Of a stretch of 64,000 bases of DNA, positions 9,204 through 18,802 are shown piece after piece; position 1 is the stretch's first letter; every line of letters begins with the position of its first letter. The DNA is from Rummeliibacillus pycnus (lineage in GTDB: Bacteria > Bacillota > Bacilli > Bacillales_A > Planococcaceae), in contig NZ_KZ614145.1 of assembly GCF_002884495.1 (NCBI RefSeq), forward strand, positions 3,300,423-3,364,422, in the 5' to 3' direction. The translations under genes were made by a program, and so were the position numbers. Below the pieces are notes generated by a model. That model was not told the origin of the DNA and made no database searches. It was given only the letters and a program-made list of their open reading frames with translations.

Positions 9204-11063
9204 ATGGGATTATTAGAGAAACTTCAAACACAAGTGTTAACAGCTGATGGTGCAATGGGAACATTACTTTATTCGTATGGTATTGATTATTGTTATGAGG
9301 AGTTAAATGTCAAAAAGCCAGAAATTATCGAAAATATTCACCAACAATACATTGATGCAGGAGCAGATATTATTCAAACAAATACTTACACGGCGAATGC
9401 CATCAAGCTTGAGCGATATGGTTTAGAAAATTCGGTAAGAGTGTTAAATGAAAATGCCATACAAATTGCTAAAAAAGTTGCTTCAAAAGGAGGGCAGTTT
9501 GTTCTAGGAACGATTGGCGGCATTCGCGGTGTACGTAAAAGTGATGCAACGCTGGATGAAATCATTCAGTCATTGGATGAACAGGCAGGATATTTATTAG
9601 CAGGTGAACCGGATGGCCTTTTATTAGAGACCTATTATGACTTTGAGGAATTAACAGCATCTGTTAAGCATTTACGTAATATAACAAACATCCCTATTAT
9701 TTCGCAGGTGTCTATGCATGAACCAGGAATTCTTCAAAATGGTATGTCATTAAATCATGCCCTTCATCAGTTAGAAGATCTCGGAGCAGATATCGTAGGT
9801 GTCAATTGTCGATTAGGCCCACACCATACCATACAAGCGTTTGAAGATGTTGAACTTCCAACTAAGGCGTTCCTTTCTGCCTATCCAAATGCAAGCTTAC
9901 TAGATGTTGAGGATGGGAAAATTGTGTATGAATCAGAAGCAGATTATTTTGGTCGCTCAGCGGTCCTATTACGAGATCAGGGGGTTCGACTAATCGGTGG
10001 CTGCTGTGGCACAACGCCAAAACATATCGAAGCAGTGAAAAAACGTTTAGCTGATTTACCACCTATTCAACATAAAGTGGTCAAACACAAAGACGTGATT
10101 AAGATTAAAGAGGCAGCGAAGGAAAGTTATGAACCAATCCATAAAAAGGCGAAAAGAGAACGTTCTATTATTGTTGAGTTGGATACACCAAGACATCTTG
10201 AAGTTGAGAAATTTATAGAAGGTTCTAAAGCTTTATATGAAGCCGGTGCAGATGCTGTCACGATGGCGGATAATTCTCTTGCCTCACCTCGTATAAGCAA
10301 TATGGCAATGGGTTCTATATTAAAACTCAATAATAATATTCGTCCACTTGCCCACATTACTTGCCGTGATCGAAACTTAATCGGTTTGCAATCACATTTA
10401 ATGGGCTTAGATGCATTAGGTATTCACGATATTTTAGCGGTTACAGGCGATCCATCAAAAGTTGGTGATTTTCCAGGTGCGACAAGTGTATACGATGTTT
10501 CAAGTATTGAACTTATTCAACTTATCAAAAAACTAAATGAAGGTATTTCGTTTTCAGGGAAACCTCTTCGAAAAAAAGCGAATTTTTCAGTCGCAGCAGC
10601 ATTTAATCCAAATGTTCGTGTAGTAGAGCGGGCGGTTGGACGTTTAGAGAGGAAAATTGAAGCAGGAGCAGATTATTTTATCACACAGCCAGTATATAGT
10701 AAGGAGAAAATTATTGAAGTATATGAAGCAACAAAACATTTAGATACGCCTATTTTTATAGGCATTATGCCACTAACAAGTTTAAGAAATTCTGAATTTC
10801 TGCATCATGAAGTCCCAGGTATTAAATTATCTGAGGATGTATTAGAACGTATGAATGCAACAGGAGAAGATCCAGCAGCGGCAAGAGCAGAGGGAATTGC
10901 TATTGCGAAAGAGCTCATTGATACAGCAGCTGAATTGTTTAATGGTATTTACTTAATCACACCATTTATGCGTTATGATATGTCAATTGAATTAATGAAC
11001 TATATTCGTGAATTAGATTATAAAAGAGAGGAAGAAAGCAACTATGTCAAAGCATCTCATTGA
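9204..11063 (+). CDS. yitJ: Bifunctional homocysteine S-methyltransferase / methylenetetrahydrofolate reductase
   Basis: 619 residues; start at 9204 after AAGGATGGATTGT. The N-terminal half is a homocysteine-binding barrel (ADGAMGTLL at the start; zinc cysteines in VGVNCRLGP and IGGCCGTTP). The C-terminal half is a MetF-like domain (AHITCRDRN, LAVTGDPSKVGDFPGA, ADYFITQPVY). It would make 5-methyl-THF and may methylate homocysteine itself. It is the first gene after the S-box riboswitch and overlaps metH by 20 bases, so both are co-transcribed and together supply the methyl group for methionine. Confidence 0.92.
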   Translation: MGLLEKLQTQVLTADGAMGTLLYSYGIDYCYEELNVKKPEIIENIHQQYIDAGADIIQTNTYTANAIKLERYGLENSVRVLNENAIQIAKKVASKGGQFVLGTIGGIRGVRKSDATLDEIIQSLDEQAGYLLAGEPDGLLLETYYDFEELTASVKHLRNITNIPIISQVSMHEPGILQNGMSLNHALHQLEDLGADIVGVNCRLGPHHTIQAFEDVELPTKAFLSAYPNASLLDVEDGKIVYESEADYFGRSAVLLRDQGVRLIGGCCGTTPKHIEAVKKRLADLPPIQHKVVKHKDVIKIKEAAKESYEPIHKKAKRERSIIVELDTPRHLEVEKFIEGSKALYEAGADAVTMADNSLASPRISNMAMGSILKLNNNIRPLAHITCRDRNLIGLQSHLMGLDALGIHDILAVTGDPSKVGDFPGATSVYDVSSIELIQLIKKLNEGISFSGKPLRKKANFSVAAAFNPNVRVVERAVGRLERKIEAGADYFITQPVYSKEKIIEVYEATKHLDTPIFIGIMPLTSLRNSEFLHHEVPGIKLSEDVLERMNATGEDPAAARAEGIAIAKELIDTAAELFNGIYLITPFMRYDMSIELMNYIRELDYKREEESNYVKASH

Positions 11064-14000
11064 GGAACGACTTGAAAATCATATTTTAGTATTAGATGGT
11101 GCCATGGGGACAATGTTGCAAAATGCAAATTTAACAGCAGCAGACTTTGGTGGAGAAGAATATGAAGGTTGTAATGAATATCTGAATATCACACGCCCGG
11201 ATGTTGTTGAATCGATTCACCGAGCATATCTTGAAGCGGGGTCAGATGTCATCAGTACAAATACATTTGGTGGTACACCTGTCGTATTAAACGAATATAA
11301 CCTTGGCAGTAGAGCTGAAGAAATCAATAAAAAAGCCGTAGAAATTGCAAAAAAAGTAGCAAATGAACTTTCAACTCCAGAATGGCCACGTTTTGTAGCA
11401 GGGGCAATGGGTCCAACAACTAAAACGCTATCTGTAACAGGTGGCATTACTTTCGATGAGCTGCAACATGATTTCTATATACAGGCAAAAGGGCTAATTG
11501 AAGGTGGAGCCGATGTGTTATTACTTGAAACAAGTCAGGATATGCTAAACGTGAAAGCAGGCACGCTCGGTATTAAGCAAGCATTTGAGAAGTTACATAA
11601 AACAATTCCTGTGATGATATCAGGAACGATTGAACCGATGGGAACAACACTGGCTGGTCAAGGAATTGAAGCATTCTATATTTCAATTGAACATATTAAA
11701 CCATTATCTGTTGGATTAAACTGCGCGACAGGTCCGGAGTTTATGACAGACCATTTGCGTTCACTCTCTGAAATAGCAACAAGTTATATTAGCTGCTATC
11801 CTAATGCTGGTCTACCGGATGAGGAAGGGCATTATCATGAAACACCTGAAACACTTTCTAAAAAGTTGGAAGGCTTTGTAGATAAAGGATGGCTAAACCT
11901 AGTTGGAGGATGTTGCGGTACAACTCCAGCGCATATTCGAGCAATACGTGAAGTCGTGAAGGATCATAAGCCCCGTCAAAAGCCAAATCAAGAACATGGT
12001 CATGTTGTTTCCGGAATTGATCCATTAATCTATGATGATTCCATGCGTCCATTATTTGTAGGAGAACGTACCAATGTTATCGGTTCTCGTAAATTTAAAC
12101 GATTAATTATAGAAGAAAAGTTTGAGGAAGCTTCAGAAATAGCACGTGCTCAAGTAAAAAACGGTGCACATGTTTTAGATATTTGTCTAGCAAACCCGGA
12201 TCGCGATGAACTGGAAGATATGAAGAATTTCATGCAAGAAGTCGTCAAAAAAGTAAAGGTGCCTTTTGTAATAGATTCTACAGATGAAAAGGTTATTGAA
12301 GAAGCGCTTAAATATTCACAAGGTAAAGCCATTATTAATTCGATTAACCTTGAAGATGGTGAAGAACGTTTTGAAAAAGTACTACCAATCGTTAAAAAAT
12401 ATGGTGCCTCAGTTGTCGTTGGGACGATTGATGAAAAAGGTATGGCTGTTGATCGTCAACGTAAGTTAGAAATTGCTGTTCGATCATATGATTTACTAGT
12501 AAATAAATGGGGAATTGCACCAGAAGATATTATCTTTGATCCACTTGTATTTCCAGTAGGAACGGGTGATGAACAATATATTGGATCAGCTGTAGAAACA
12601 ATTGAAGGTATTCGCTTAATCAAAGAAAAACTGCCAAGGGCCTTAACGATACTTGGTGTAAGTAATGTTTCATTTGGATTACCTCCAGTTGGTCGGGAAG
12701 TATTAAATGCTGTATATCTATATAACTGTACACAAGCAGGTCTAGACTATGCAATTGTCAATACAGAAAAGATTGAGCGTTATGCTTCCATTCCTGAAAA
12801 TGAAATAAACCTAGCCAATGATTTATTATTCAACACGAATAATCAAACATTAGCGGACTTTACGGATTTCTATCGTGATAAAAAGAAAGAAAAAACAGAA
12901 GCAGATATTCCAAAAACAGTCCCAGAACGTTTAGCCTATTATATTATAGAAGGCACAAAAGAGGGATTGATTCCTGATTTACAAGCAGCATTAGAACAAT
13001 ACGATACGCCATTAGATATTATTAACGGTCCACTTATGGATGGTATGGCAACTGTAGGTAAACTCTTTAATGATAATCAATTGATTGTTGCAGAAGTACT
13101 TCAATCAGCTGGCGTTATGAAAGCAGCTGTATCATTCTTGGAAGATTTCATGGAAAAAAAGGAAGATGACACAGGTAAAGGTAAGGTAATCCTTGCAACA
13201 GTAAAAGGTGATGTCCATGATATAGGGAAGAACCTAGTGGATATAATCTTGAGTAATAATGGCTATAAAGTAATTGATTTAGGCATTAAGGTTACGCCTC
13301 AAGCATTAATAGAGGCTATTCGTACAGAAAATCCTGATATCGTTGGTTTATCAGGTTTACTTGTAAAATCAGCTCAACAAATGGTTGTTACCGCACAAGA
13401 CTTCAAAGAAGCACAAATTGAAACACCTATTATTGTTGGTGGAGCAGCATTATCTAGAAAATTTACGGACACAAAGATTGCAAAAGAATACGATGGTCCC
13501 GTACTATATGCTAAAGATGCAATGCATGGCCTTGAAATAGCAAATCGCTTGCAAAGTAATGATAAAGATCATCTATTGCATGAATTACATGCTGCTCAGG
13601 AAAAACGAATGGCACAAGAAGCAAAGAGGGGCGAGAGAACGGCAGTTGCTGTAGTGCAAAAACCTGTTAAAACAGTTCGTACGGATGTACCTGTTTTTGT
13701 GCCACAAGACTTAACAAGACATATATTAAGAGATTATTCAGTTGCACACCTTCAACCATATGTGAATATGAGAACATTAATTGGTCATCATCTGGGGTTA
13801 AAAGGGTTCAATGAAGGAATGCTCGAAAAGGGAGATGAACGTGCTACGGAATTGTATGATTTAGTGACAGGATTTTTACAATCAGATATTCTAAGTCCTT
13901 CAGGGATGTATCAATTCTTCCCCGCACAATCAGATGGTGATGATGTCATTATTTATGATCCAAAGGATACAAAAACAGAAATTGAACGTTTCACATTCCC

Positions 14001-14478
14001 ACGTCAAAACAAAGAGCCGTTTTTATGCTTGGCAGATTTCTTAAAGTCAGTGAATAGTGCGGAAATGGATTATGTAGGATTCATGCAGGTGACAGCAGGG
14101 CACGGTGTACGTGAAGCAGCAGCTCGTTTGAAAGAACAAGGAAAATTCTTAGAAAGCCACGCTTTACAAGCCACTGCATTAGAGTTAGCAGAAGGCTTTG
14201 CGGAACGTATTCATCAAGAGATGCGAGATTTCTGGGGATTTCCTGATGCAATAGATTTTACTATGCGTGATCGATTTGCGGCAAAGTATCAAGGCCAACG
14301 TTTTTCATTTGGTTACCCAGCATGTCCAAACTTAGAAGATCAAGAAAAATTATTTAAGCTTATAAAACCGGAAGATATTGGTGTACAGCTAACAGATGGA
14401 TATATGATGTCACCAGAAGCTTCTGTTTCAGCAATTGTTTTTGCACATCCAGATGCACGATACTTTAACGTTGAATAA
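11044..14478 (+). CDS. metH: Cobalamin-dependent methionine synthase
   Basis: 1144 residues, full length for the family. The four modules are in order: a homocysteine domain with zinc ligands Cys227 (GLNCATGP) and Cys290/Cys291 (GGCCGTTP); a pterin-binding domain (about 350-610, GERTNVIGSRKF); a cobalamin cap/binding domain with the axial-ligand motif DVHDIGK (His725) and SGLLVKS; and a C-terminal AdoMet reactivation domain ending SVSAIVFAHPDARYF. It methylates homocysteine using 5-methyl-THF made by the upstream YitJ. RBS GAGGAAGAAAGCAACT lies within the end of yitJ. Expression is governed by the SAM riboswitch. Confidence 0.96.
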   Translation: MSKHLIEERLENHILVLDGAMGTMLQNANLTAADFGGEEYEGCNEYLNITRPDVVESIHRAYLEAGSDVISTNTFGGTPVVLNEYNLGSRAEEINKKAVEIAKKVANELSTPEWPRFVAGAMGPTTKTLSVTGGITFDELQHDFYIQAKGLIEGGADVLLLETSQDMLNVKAGTLGIKQAFEKLHKTIPVMISGTIEPMGTTLAGQGIEAFYISIEHIKPLSVGLNCATGPEFMTDHLRSLSEIATSYISCYPNAGLPDEEGHYHETPETLSKKLEGFVDKGWLNLVGGCCGTTPAHIRAIREVVKDHKPRQKPNQEHGHVVSGIDPLIYDDSMRPLFVGERTNVIGSRKFKRLIIEEKFEEASEIARAQVKNGAHVLDICLANPDRDELEDMKNFMQEVVKKVKVPFVIDSTDEKVIEEALKYSQGKAIINSINLEDGEERFEKVLPIVKKYGASVVVGTIDEKGMAVDRQRKLEIAVRSYDLLVNKWGIAPEDIIFDPLVFPVGTGDEQYIGSAVETIEGIRLIKEKLPRALTILGVSNVSFGLPPVGREVLNAVYLYNCTQAGLDYAIVNTEKIERYASIPENEINLANDLLFNTNNQTLADFTDFYRDKKKEKTEADIPKTVPERLAYYIIEGTKEGLIPDLQAALEQYDTPLDIINGPLMDGMATVGKLFNDNQLIVAEVLQSAGVMKAAVSFLEDFMEKKEDDTGKGKVILATVKGDVHDIGKNLVDIILSNNGYKVIDLGIKVTPQALIEAIRTENPDIVGLSGLLVKSAQQMVVTAQDFKEAQIETPIIVGGAALSRKFTDTKIAKEYDGPVLYAKDAMHGLEIANRLQSNDKDHLLHELHAAQEKRMAQEAKRGERTAVAVVQKPVKTVRTDVPVFVPQDLTRHILRDYSVAHLQPYVNMRTLIGHHLGLKGFNEGMLEKGDERATELYDLVTGFLQSDILSPSGMYQFFPAQSDGDDVIIYDPKDTKTEIERFTFPRQNKEPFLCLADFLKSVNSAEMDYVGFMQVTAGHGVREAAARLKEQGKFLESHALQATALELAEGFAERIHQEMRDFWGFPDAIDFTMRDRFAAKYQGQRFSFGYPACPNLEDQEKLFKLIKPEDIGVQLTDGYMMSPEASVSAIVFAHPDARYFNVE

Positions 14479-14490
14479 AAACAGCGAGAA

Positions 14491-14525
14491 AAAGCGTACC
14501 CAAAATGGGGTACGCTCTTTTTTAT
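14491..14525 (+). terminator. Terminator between metH and rpoN
   Basis: AGCGTACCC pairs with GGGGTACGCT followed by CTTTTTT, right after metH. The following gene converges on it. Confidence 0.85.
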
Positions 14526-14553
14526 GTTTACTAAACTTAAAATGATACCGCTT

Positions 14554-15849
14554 TCATTTCCATTTTCTGCGCATGCTTGCTGAAGGAATGTTAAGTTCAT
14601 CTCGATATTTACTAATAGTTCTTCTAGCAATTTGTATGGCATGTTCAGTTTTAAAATACTCGGAAATTTTCTGATCTGAATAGGGTTTGTATTTATCTTC
14701 TTTTAGGATAAATTGCTTCAATAGTGTTTTTACTTTTTCTTGAGAAATGTTACCTCCATCATTTGTTGCCACTTTTGAAGTAAATAATGCTTTTAATTCA
14801 AATGTACCAATAGGTGTTTGAATATATTTGTTGGAAGTAGCACGACTTACAGTTGATTCATGCATTTCGATTTCATCTGCTACTTCTTTTAAAGTTAAAG
14901 GTATTAGCTCGGAAAGCCCCTTTTTAAAGAAAGGTAATTGTTTTTTCATTAAAACATGCATGATTTTAATAATGGTATTACGTCGTTGTTCGATACTGTT
15001 AATGAGCCATTGATAATTTTTATAGTGCGTATTAATGTATTGTTTGTCTTCACGGTTTGTCGTAGGAACCGTTAAATAATTCTCATTTAAATTGATACTT
15101 GGTAGATAGTGATCGTTTAAATAAAAAATGAGCTCGTTTTGATGTTCCTCTACAATAATATCCGGGCGCAGATATTCTGTACTTCCGACTTGTATAAAGG
15201 AGCAAGGTCTAGGATTTAGTGTTAAAATGAGTTCGTTTAAATGTCCTACTTGTGCAACCGAACATTTTAAATTTTTTGCAATAACTTGCCACTTTTTTTC
15301 AGCAAGTAAAGGCAAGTAAAATTGTATTAGCTCTTTCAGTAATGGAAATTCGGGATAGCGATATTGGCATTGTAAAAGTAGGCATTCTTCAAGATTCCTT
15401 GCGCCTATTCCAATTGGACCTATTTGTTGAAGTAGTTCTATGCCTCTTGTAATCTCTTCTGTTGAATAGGCTAAATCGGTTCCTTCAAATTCCAAATATC
15501 CATAATCATTTAAATTATGAATGATATAGATTAATAATTTTTTTATAGGGTCATTTTTGAAATTTAAGTTAACCATTTGTACCAATTGGTCTCTAAAATT
15601 TTCTTGAATAGGTGTTGAGATATCAGTTGTTTTCATAGCCGGACGTTTTGATTTATGAAAGGAAGGAAGCTTTTCAATTTGTGTTGCAATTGTTGATTCT
15701 TGCAGTTCAATTAATGGGTTCTCTAATTCTTGTTCACGGATAAATTGTTCTAAATCATTAGTTGAATATTGGAGCAATTCAATAGACTGCCGAAGTTGAG
15801 CTGTCATTAAAAGTTTTAATTCTTGCCGTTGATGTATCATAAGTTCCAT
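14554..15849 (-). CDS. rpoN: RNA polymerase sigma-54 factor (RpoN/SigL)
   Basis: 431 residues, with AGGGGGATTTTGTT before the start. Region I is glutamine- and leucine-rich (LTAQLRQSIELLQYSTNDLEQF is typical). Core-binding and HTH regions follow, and the C-terminal RpoN box ARRTISKYRDELNIP is intact. Sigma-54 directs RNA polymerase to -24/-12 promoters together with enhancer-binding activators. No activator gene is adjacent. The gene is slightly shorter than proteobacterial RpoN, as usual in Bacilli. Confidence 0.93.
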   Translation of the reverse strand: MELMIHQRQELKLLMTAQLRQSIELLQYSTNDLEQFIREQELENPLIELQESTIATQIEKLPSFHKSKRPAMKTTDISTPIQENFRDQLVQMVNLNFKNDPIKKLLIYIIHNLNDYGYLEFEGTDLAYSTEEITRGIELLQQIGPIGIGARNLEECLLLQCQYRYPEFPLLKELIQFYLPLLAEKKWQVIAKNLKCSVAQVGHLNELILTLNPRPCSFIQVGSTEYLRPDIIVEEHQNELIFYLNDHYLPSINLNENYLTVPTTNREDKQYINTHYKNYQWLINSIEQRRNTIIKIMHVLMKKQLPFFKKGLSELIPLTLKEVADEIEMHESTVSRATSNKYIQTPIGTFELKALFTSKVATNDGGNISQEKVKTLLKQFILKEDKYKPYSDQKISEYFKTEHAIQIARRTISKYRDELNIPSASMRRKWK

Positions 15850-16124
15850 AACAAAATCCCCCTAACTCTCTTCTCCCCAAAAACATGATTACTAGTATAA
15901 AATGTTGAAAAAATCTGTTATATGTATAAAATATTATACTTTAAGTATTCTTCTATTTAAATATGTATCTGGAATTAGAAGTGAATAAAAACACAATATT
16001 TAGAAAAAAATTCCTCTTTCTTATGGTATTGAACAAGTGTAAAGAATTTTAAGAGACATAAGGATTAGAGGTTTATAGGAATACATGGGTGTTTTTGTAA
16101 TCTGCTATTAGTACCAAGTATATG

Positions 16125-16187
16125 ATAGATGTCATATAATCATCATGACATCTATATCTATAACGAATACAAATAGCGAAGTATGAT
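16125..16187 (+). promoter_or_regulatory. Probable DesR operator and promoter of the desaturase gene
   Basis: A perfect 11-bp inverted repeat, ATAGATGTCAT / ATGACATCTAT, with nine bases between (16125-16155) lies 27 bases upstream of a -10-like TATGAT (16182-16187). If transcription starts near 16194, the dyad spans roughly -69 to -39, a normal place for an activator such as DesR. The rest of the 372-base gap (15850-16221) is AT-rich with no gene seen. Regulator assignment is inferred from the des and desR genes nearby. Confidence 0.6.
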
Positions 16188-16221
16188 AAGCGTAGCAATA
16201 CAAAGGCTGGAGGAGATTTTT

Positions 16222-17304
16222 TTGACGGATCGCGAAAAGACAACGCAGTTAAAAAAAGCTGTTTTACCATATGCAACATCTGATACGAAAAAAAGTGTAA
16301 TGCAAATAGTCAATACAATTCTACCATTAATAGTACTATGGATCGCTGCGTACATGATGATACCATATACTGTATGGGGAGCTGTTGGACTAAGTGTGAT
16401 TGCAGCGGGGTTTGTTGTTCGAACATTTATTATTTTCCATGACTGCACACACGGTTCTTTCTTTAAAAACAAAAAAGCTAACGATTTAGTTGGTTTTATA
16501 ACAGGGGTTCTTACATTATTTTCATACGAGAAATGGAAAAGAGAGCATATGATTCATCATGCATCAAGCTCTAATCTAGATAAAAGAGGTATTGGCGATA
16601 TCTGGGTGATGACAATTGATGAGTACATGGAAGCAAGCAAATGGCAAAGGTTCTGCTATCGAGCTTACCGCAATCCATTCGTCATGTTTGTATTAGGTCC
16701 TTTATATTTAGTACTAGTTTCAAGTAGATTTAATCGTAAAGATGCTAGAAAAAAAGAACGCTTCAATACGTATTTATCTAATCTAACCATCATAGCACTA
16801 GCTTTTGGGATTATTTTATTAACAAACGTACAATCATTCGTAATTATCCATGGAGTCACAATGTTCGTTGCAGGGGCTCTAGGTATTTGGTTATTTTTCA
16901 TTCAGCATACCTTTGAAGATTCTTATTTTGAAAATCAGACAGAATGGGATTATGTAAAAGCTGCTGTGGAAGGTAGTTCTTATTATCAATTACCGCTTGT
17001 TTTACAATGGGTAACAGGAAATATTGGTTTTCACCATGTGCATCATTTAGCACCACGAGTACCAAATTATAAATTAGAAGAAGCACATAAAAAGACACCC
17101 GCATTACAACGCGCAACAACCATTACGATTAAGACAAGTTTACAATCATTACGTTATAAATTATATGATACACCGAATAAAACATTTGTTACATTCAACG
17201 ATGTACAAGGTCTTGTGGCAGCACATGACAGTAAAATAAAAGCATCATTAGAGAAAATAAAAAAGTCAGTTAATCCTCCAAAGTCTAGTAAACATGTGAT
17301 TTAA
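16222..17304 (+). CDS. des: Membrane fatty acid (acyl-lipid) desaturase
   Basis: 360 residues from a TTG start at 16222, seven bases after GGAGGAG; the in-frame ATG at 16183 has no site and overlaps the presumed -10 element. Four or more membrane helices and the three histidine boxes of di-iron desaturases are present: HDCTH (73-77), HMIHH (109-113) and HHVHH (271-275). Related Des enzymes put a double bond into phospholipid acyl chains to keep membranes fluid in the cold. The likely regulator gene desR lies about 3 kb downstream, separated by the bio genes. Confidence 0.9.
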   Translation: MTDREKTTQLKKAVLPYATSDTKKSVMQIVNTILPLIVLWIAAYMMIPYTVWGAVGLSVIAAGFVVRTFIIFHDCTHGSFFKNKKANDLVGFITGVLTLFSYEKWKREHMIHHASSSNLDKRGIGDIWVMTIDEYMEASKWQRFCYRAYRNPFVMFVLGPLYLVLVSSRFNRKDARKKERFNTYLSNLTIIALAFGIILLTNVQSFVIIHGVTMFVAGALGIWLFFIQHTFEDSYFENQTEWDYVKAAVEGSSYYQLPLVLQWVTGNIGFHHVHHLAPRVPNYKLEEAHKKTPALQRATTITIKTSLQSLRYKLYDTPNKTFVTFNDVQGLVAAHDSKIKASLEKIKKSVNPPKSSKHVI

Positions 17305-17355
17305 ATGTAAAAGGGTTTTGTGTAATAAATTATTCATAATTTTATGTAAAAAATA

Positions 17356-17397
17356 GAAAAACGTACATTACTAAGAAATTAGTGGTGTACGTTTTTA
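17356..17397 (+). terminator. Terminator after des
   Basis: AAAACGTACATTACTA pairs with TAGTGGTGTACGTTTT around a six-base loop, followed by a T-rich tail. Confidence 0.85.
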
Positions 17398-17440
17398 TTT
17401 TTAGTTTCTTCTTACAATCTAATCGTAATCTCTTAAATGA

Positions 17441-17468
17441 GTTAACCAAAATAATTTTTAGGTTGACA
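17441..17468 (+). promoter_or_regulatory. BirA-type biotin operator overlapping the bioY promoter
   Basis: GTTAACC (17441-17447) and GGTTGAC (17461-17467) form the dyad typical of Firmicutes biotin operators, with 13 bases between. The right half also supplies a TTGACA -35 (17463-17468), so bound BirA-biotin would block transcription of bioY-bioD-bioA. Confidence 0.7.
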
Positions 17469-17525
17469 TATAATTTGAAATGATACACAATAATTTACAA
17501 TTGAAAAACGAAAAGAGGTGATATT

Positions 17526-18068
17526 TTGAAAAGTAAAACAATTGCTTTTGCTGCACTTTTTGCTGCTTTGACATCAGTAGGTGCATTTATTAAAATTCCG
17601 ATTCCGTATATTCCTTTTACACTACAAATTCTATTTGTTTATTTAGCGGGTGCACTATTAGGACCGAAAATTGGATTTATTAGTCAATTAAGCTATGTAT
17701 TAATAGGATTAGTGGGTGTACCTGTTTTTACAGAAGGAGGTGGCCCTAGTTATATTTTTAAACCGACATTCGGTTATTTAATTGGATTTGTCTTAGGTGC
17801 ATTGGCAAATGGTTGGCTTATTCAAAAGTTTACTCTCAAAAAAATATATTCTATTTTCTTCGCGAACTTAGTGACGCTACTGATCGTGTACCTATTTGGA
17901 TGCATATGGCTTTACGGAGCAATGAAATGGGTTGTTGAAAAACCATTGTCTATTCATCAAACCTTATTATTTGGTTTTTATTTGCCCGTTCCTGGGGATC
18001 TTATTTTAGCTGCTATTAGTGCAGTTATCATACATAAAGTTCGTCCAAGAATAAGAAATTTTGTTTAA
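17526..18068 (+). CDS. bioY: Biotin transporter substrate-binding membrane protein BioY
   Basis: 180 residues from a TTG start after AGAGGTGATATT. The BioY pattern is clear: IPIPYIPFTLQ, LLGPKIGFISQLSYVLIGLVGVPVF, GGGPSYIFKPTFGYLIGF, and six hydrophobic segments. BioY is the S-component of an ECF-type importer and binds biotin; the energising A and T components are not in this window. First gene of the bio operon, 20 bases before bioD. Confidence 0.93.
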   Translation: MKSKTIAFAALFAALTSVGAFIKIPIPYIPFTLQILFVYLAGALLGPKIGFISQLSYVLIGLVGVPVFTEGGGPSYIFKPTFGYLIGFVLGALANGWLIQKFTLKKIYSIFFANLVTLLIVYLFGCIWLYGAMKWVVEKPLSIHQTLLFGFYLPVPGDLILAAISAVIIHKVRPRIRNFV

Positions 18069-18088
18069 CTAAAAAGGAGCTGTTTAGA

Positions 18089-18802
18089 GTGGGAAAATCA
18101 TTTTTTATTACCGGAACAGGAACAGATATAGGAAAAACAATTGCTACTGGTTTTTTATATTTCACGTTAAATAAGCTAGGCATTAAAACAACTGTGTTTA
18201 AACCTTTCCAAACAGGGTTAATTGAACAAACACAAACTTATCCTGATCTGGGTTGGTATGAATCGGTGCTAGGAGTAAAAAATACTGGATGCTATGTTTT
18301 GGAACCAGAAACTTCACCCCATCTAGCGATTAAAATACAACAAGCTAAAGTGGACATAGAAGCTGTTCTACAAAGAAAAGCGGAATTAGAACAAACGAAT
18401 GATGTTGTTTTAATAGAGGGAGCTGGGGGGTTAGCTGTACCGTTAATCGAACAAGAAGATAGCTTTTATATGACCAAGGATCTTATTCAAGATGCTAATA
18501 TTCCAGCTATTTTGGTTAGTCTAAGTGGTCTTGGATCTATACACAATGTTGTTACCACTAATTTATATGCTGAATATTATCAAATTCCAGTTCACGCATT
18601 TATTTTCAATAAATATGATGAAGAAAACATGATTCATCATGATAATATCGACACGATACAAAAAATGATAAACTTGCCGACTTTTACTATTCCACAATTA
18701 AAAAATGTAAAACGTGATTTAGAAGAATACGTAGAAAACTGTATGAAATCAGAACTATTCAGAAAAGAAATGAAGGAGGTTTTCCTAAATGAATCAAAAT
18801 AA
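18089..18802 (+). CDS. bioD: Dethiobiotin synthetase
   Basis: 237 residues, GTG start after AAGGAGCTGTTTAGA. It begins with the ATP-binding loop FITGTGTDIGKT and carries KPFQTG and the conserved LIEGAGGLAVPL. It carboxylates diaminopelargonate to close the ureido ring, the penultimate biotin step. Its 3' end overlaps bioA by 14 bases, so the two are translationally coupled. Confidence 0.93.
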   Translation: MGKSFFITGTGTDIGKTIATGFLYFTLNKLGIKTTVFKPFQTGLIEQTQTYPDLGWYESVLGVKNTGCYVLEPETSPHLAIKIQQAKVDIEAVLQRKAELEQTNDVVLIEGAGGLAVPLIEQEDSFYMTKDLIQDANIPAILVSLSGLGSIHNVVTTNLYAEYYQIPVHAFIFNKYDEENMIHHDNIDTIQKMINLPTFTIPQLKNVKRDLEEYVENCMKSELFRKEMKEVFLNESK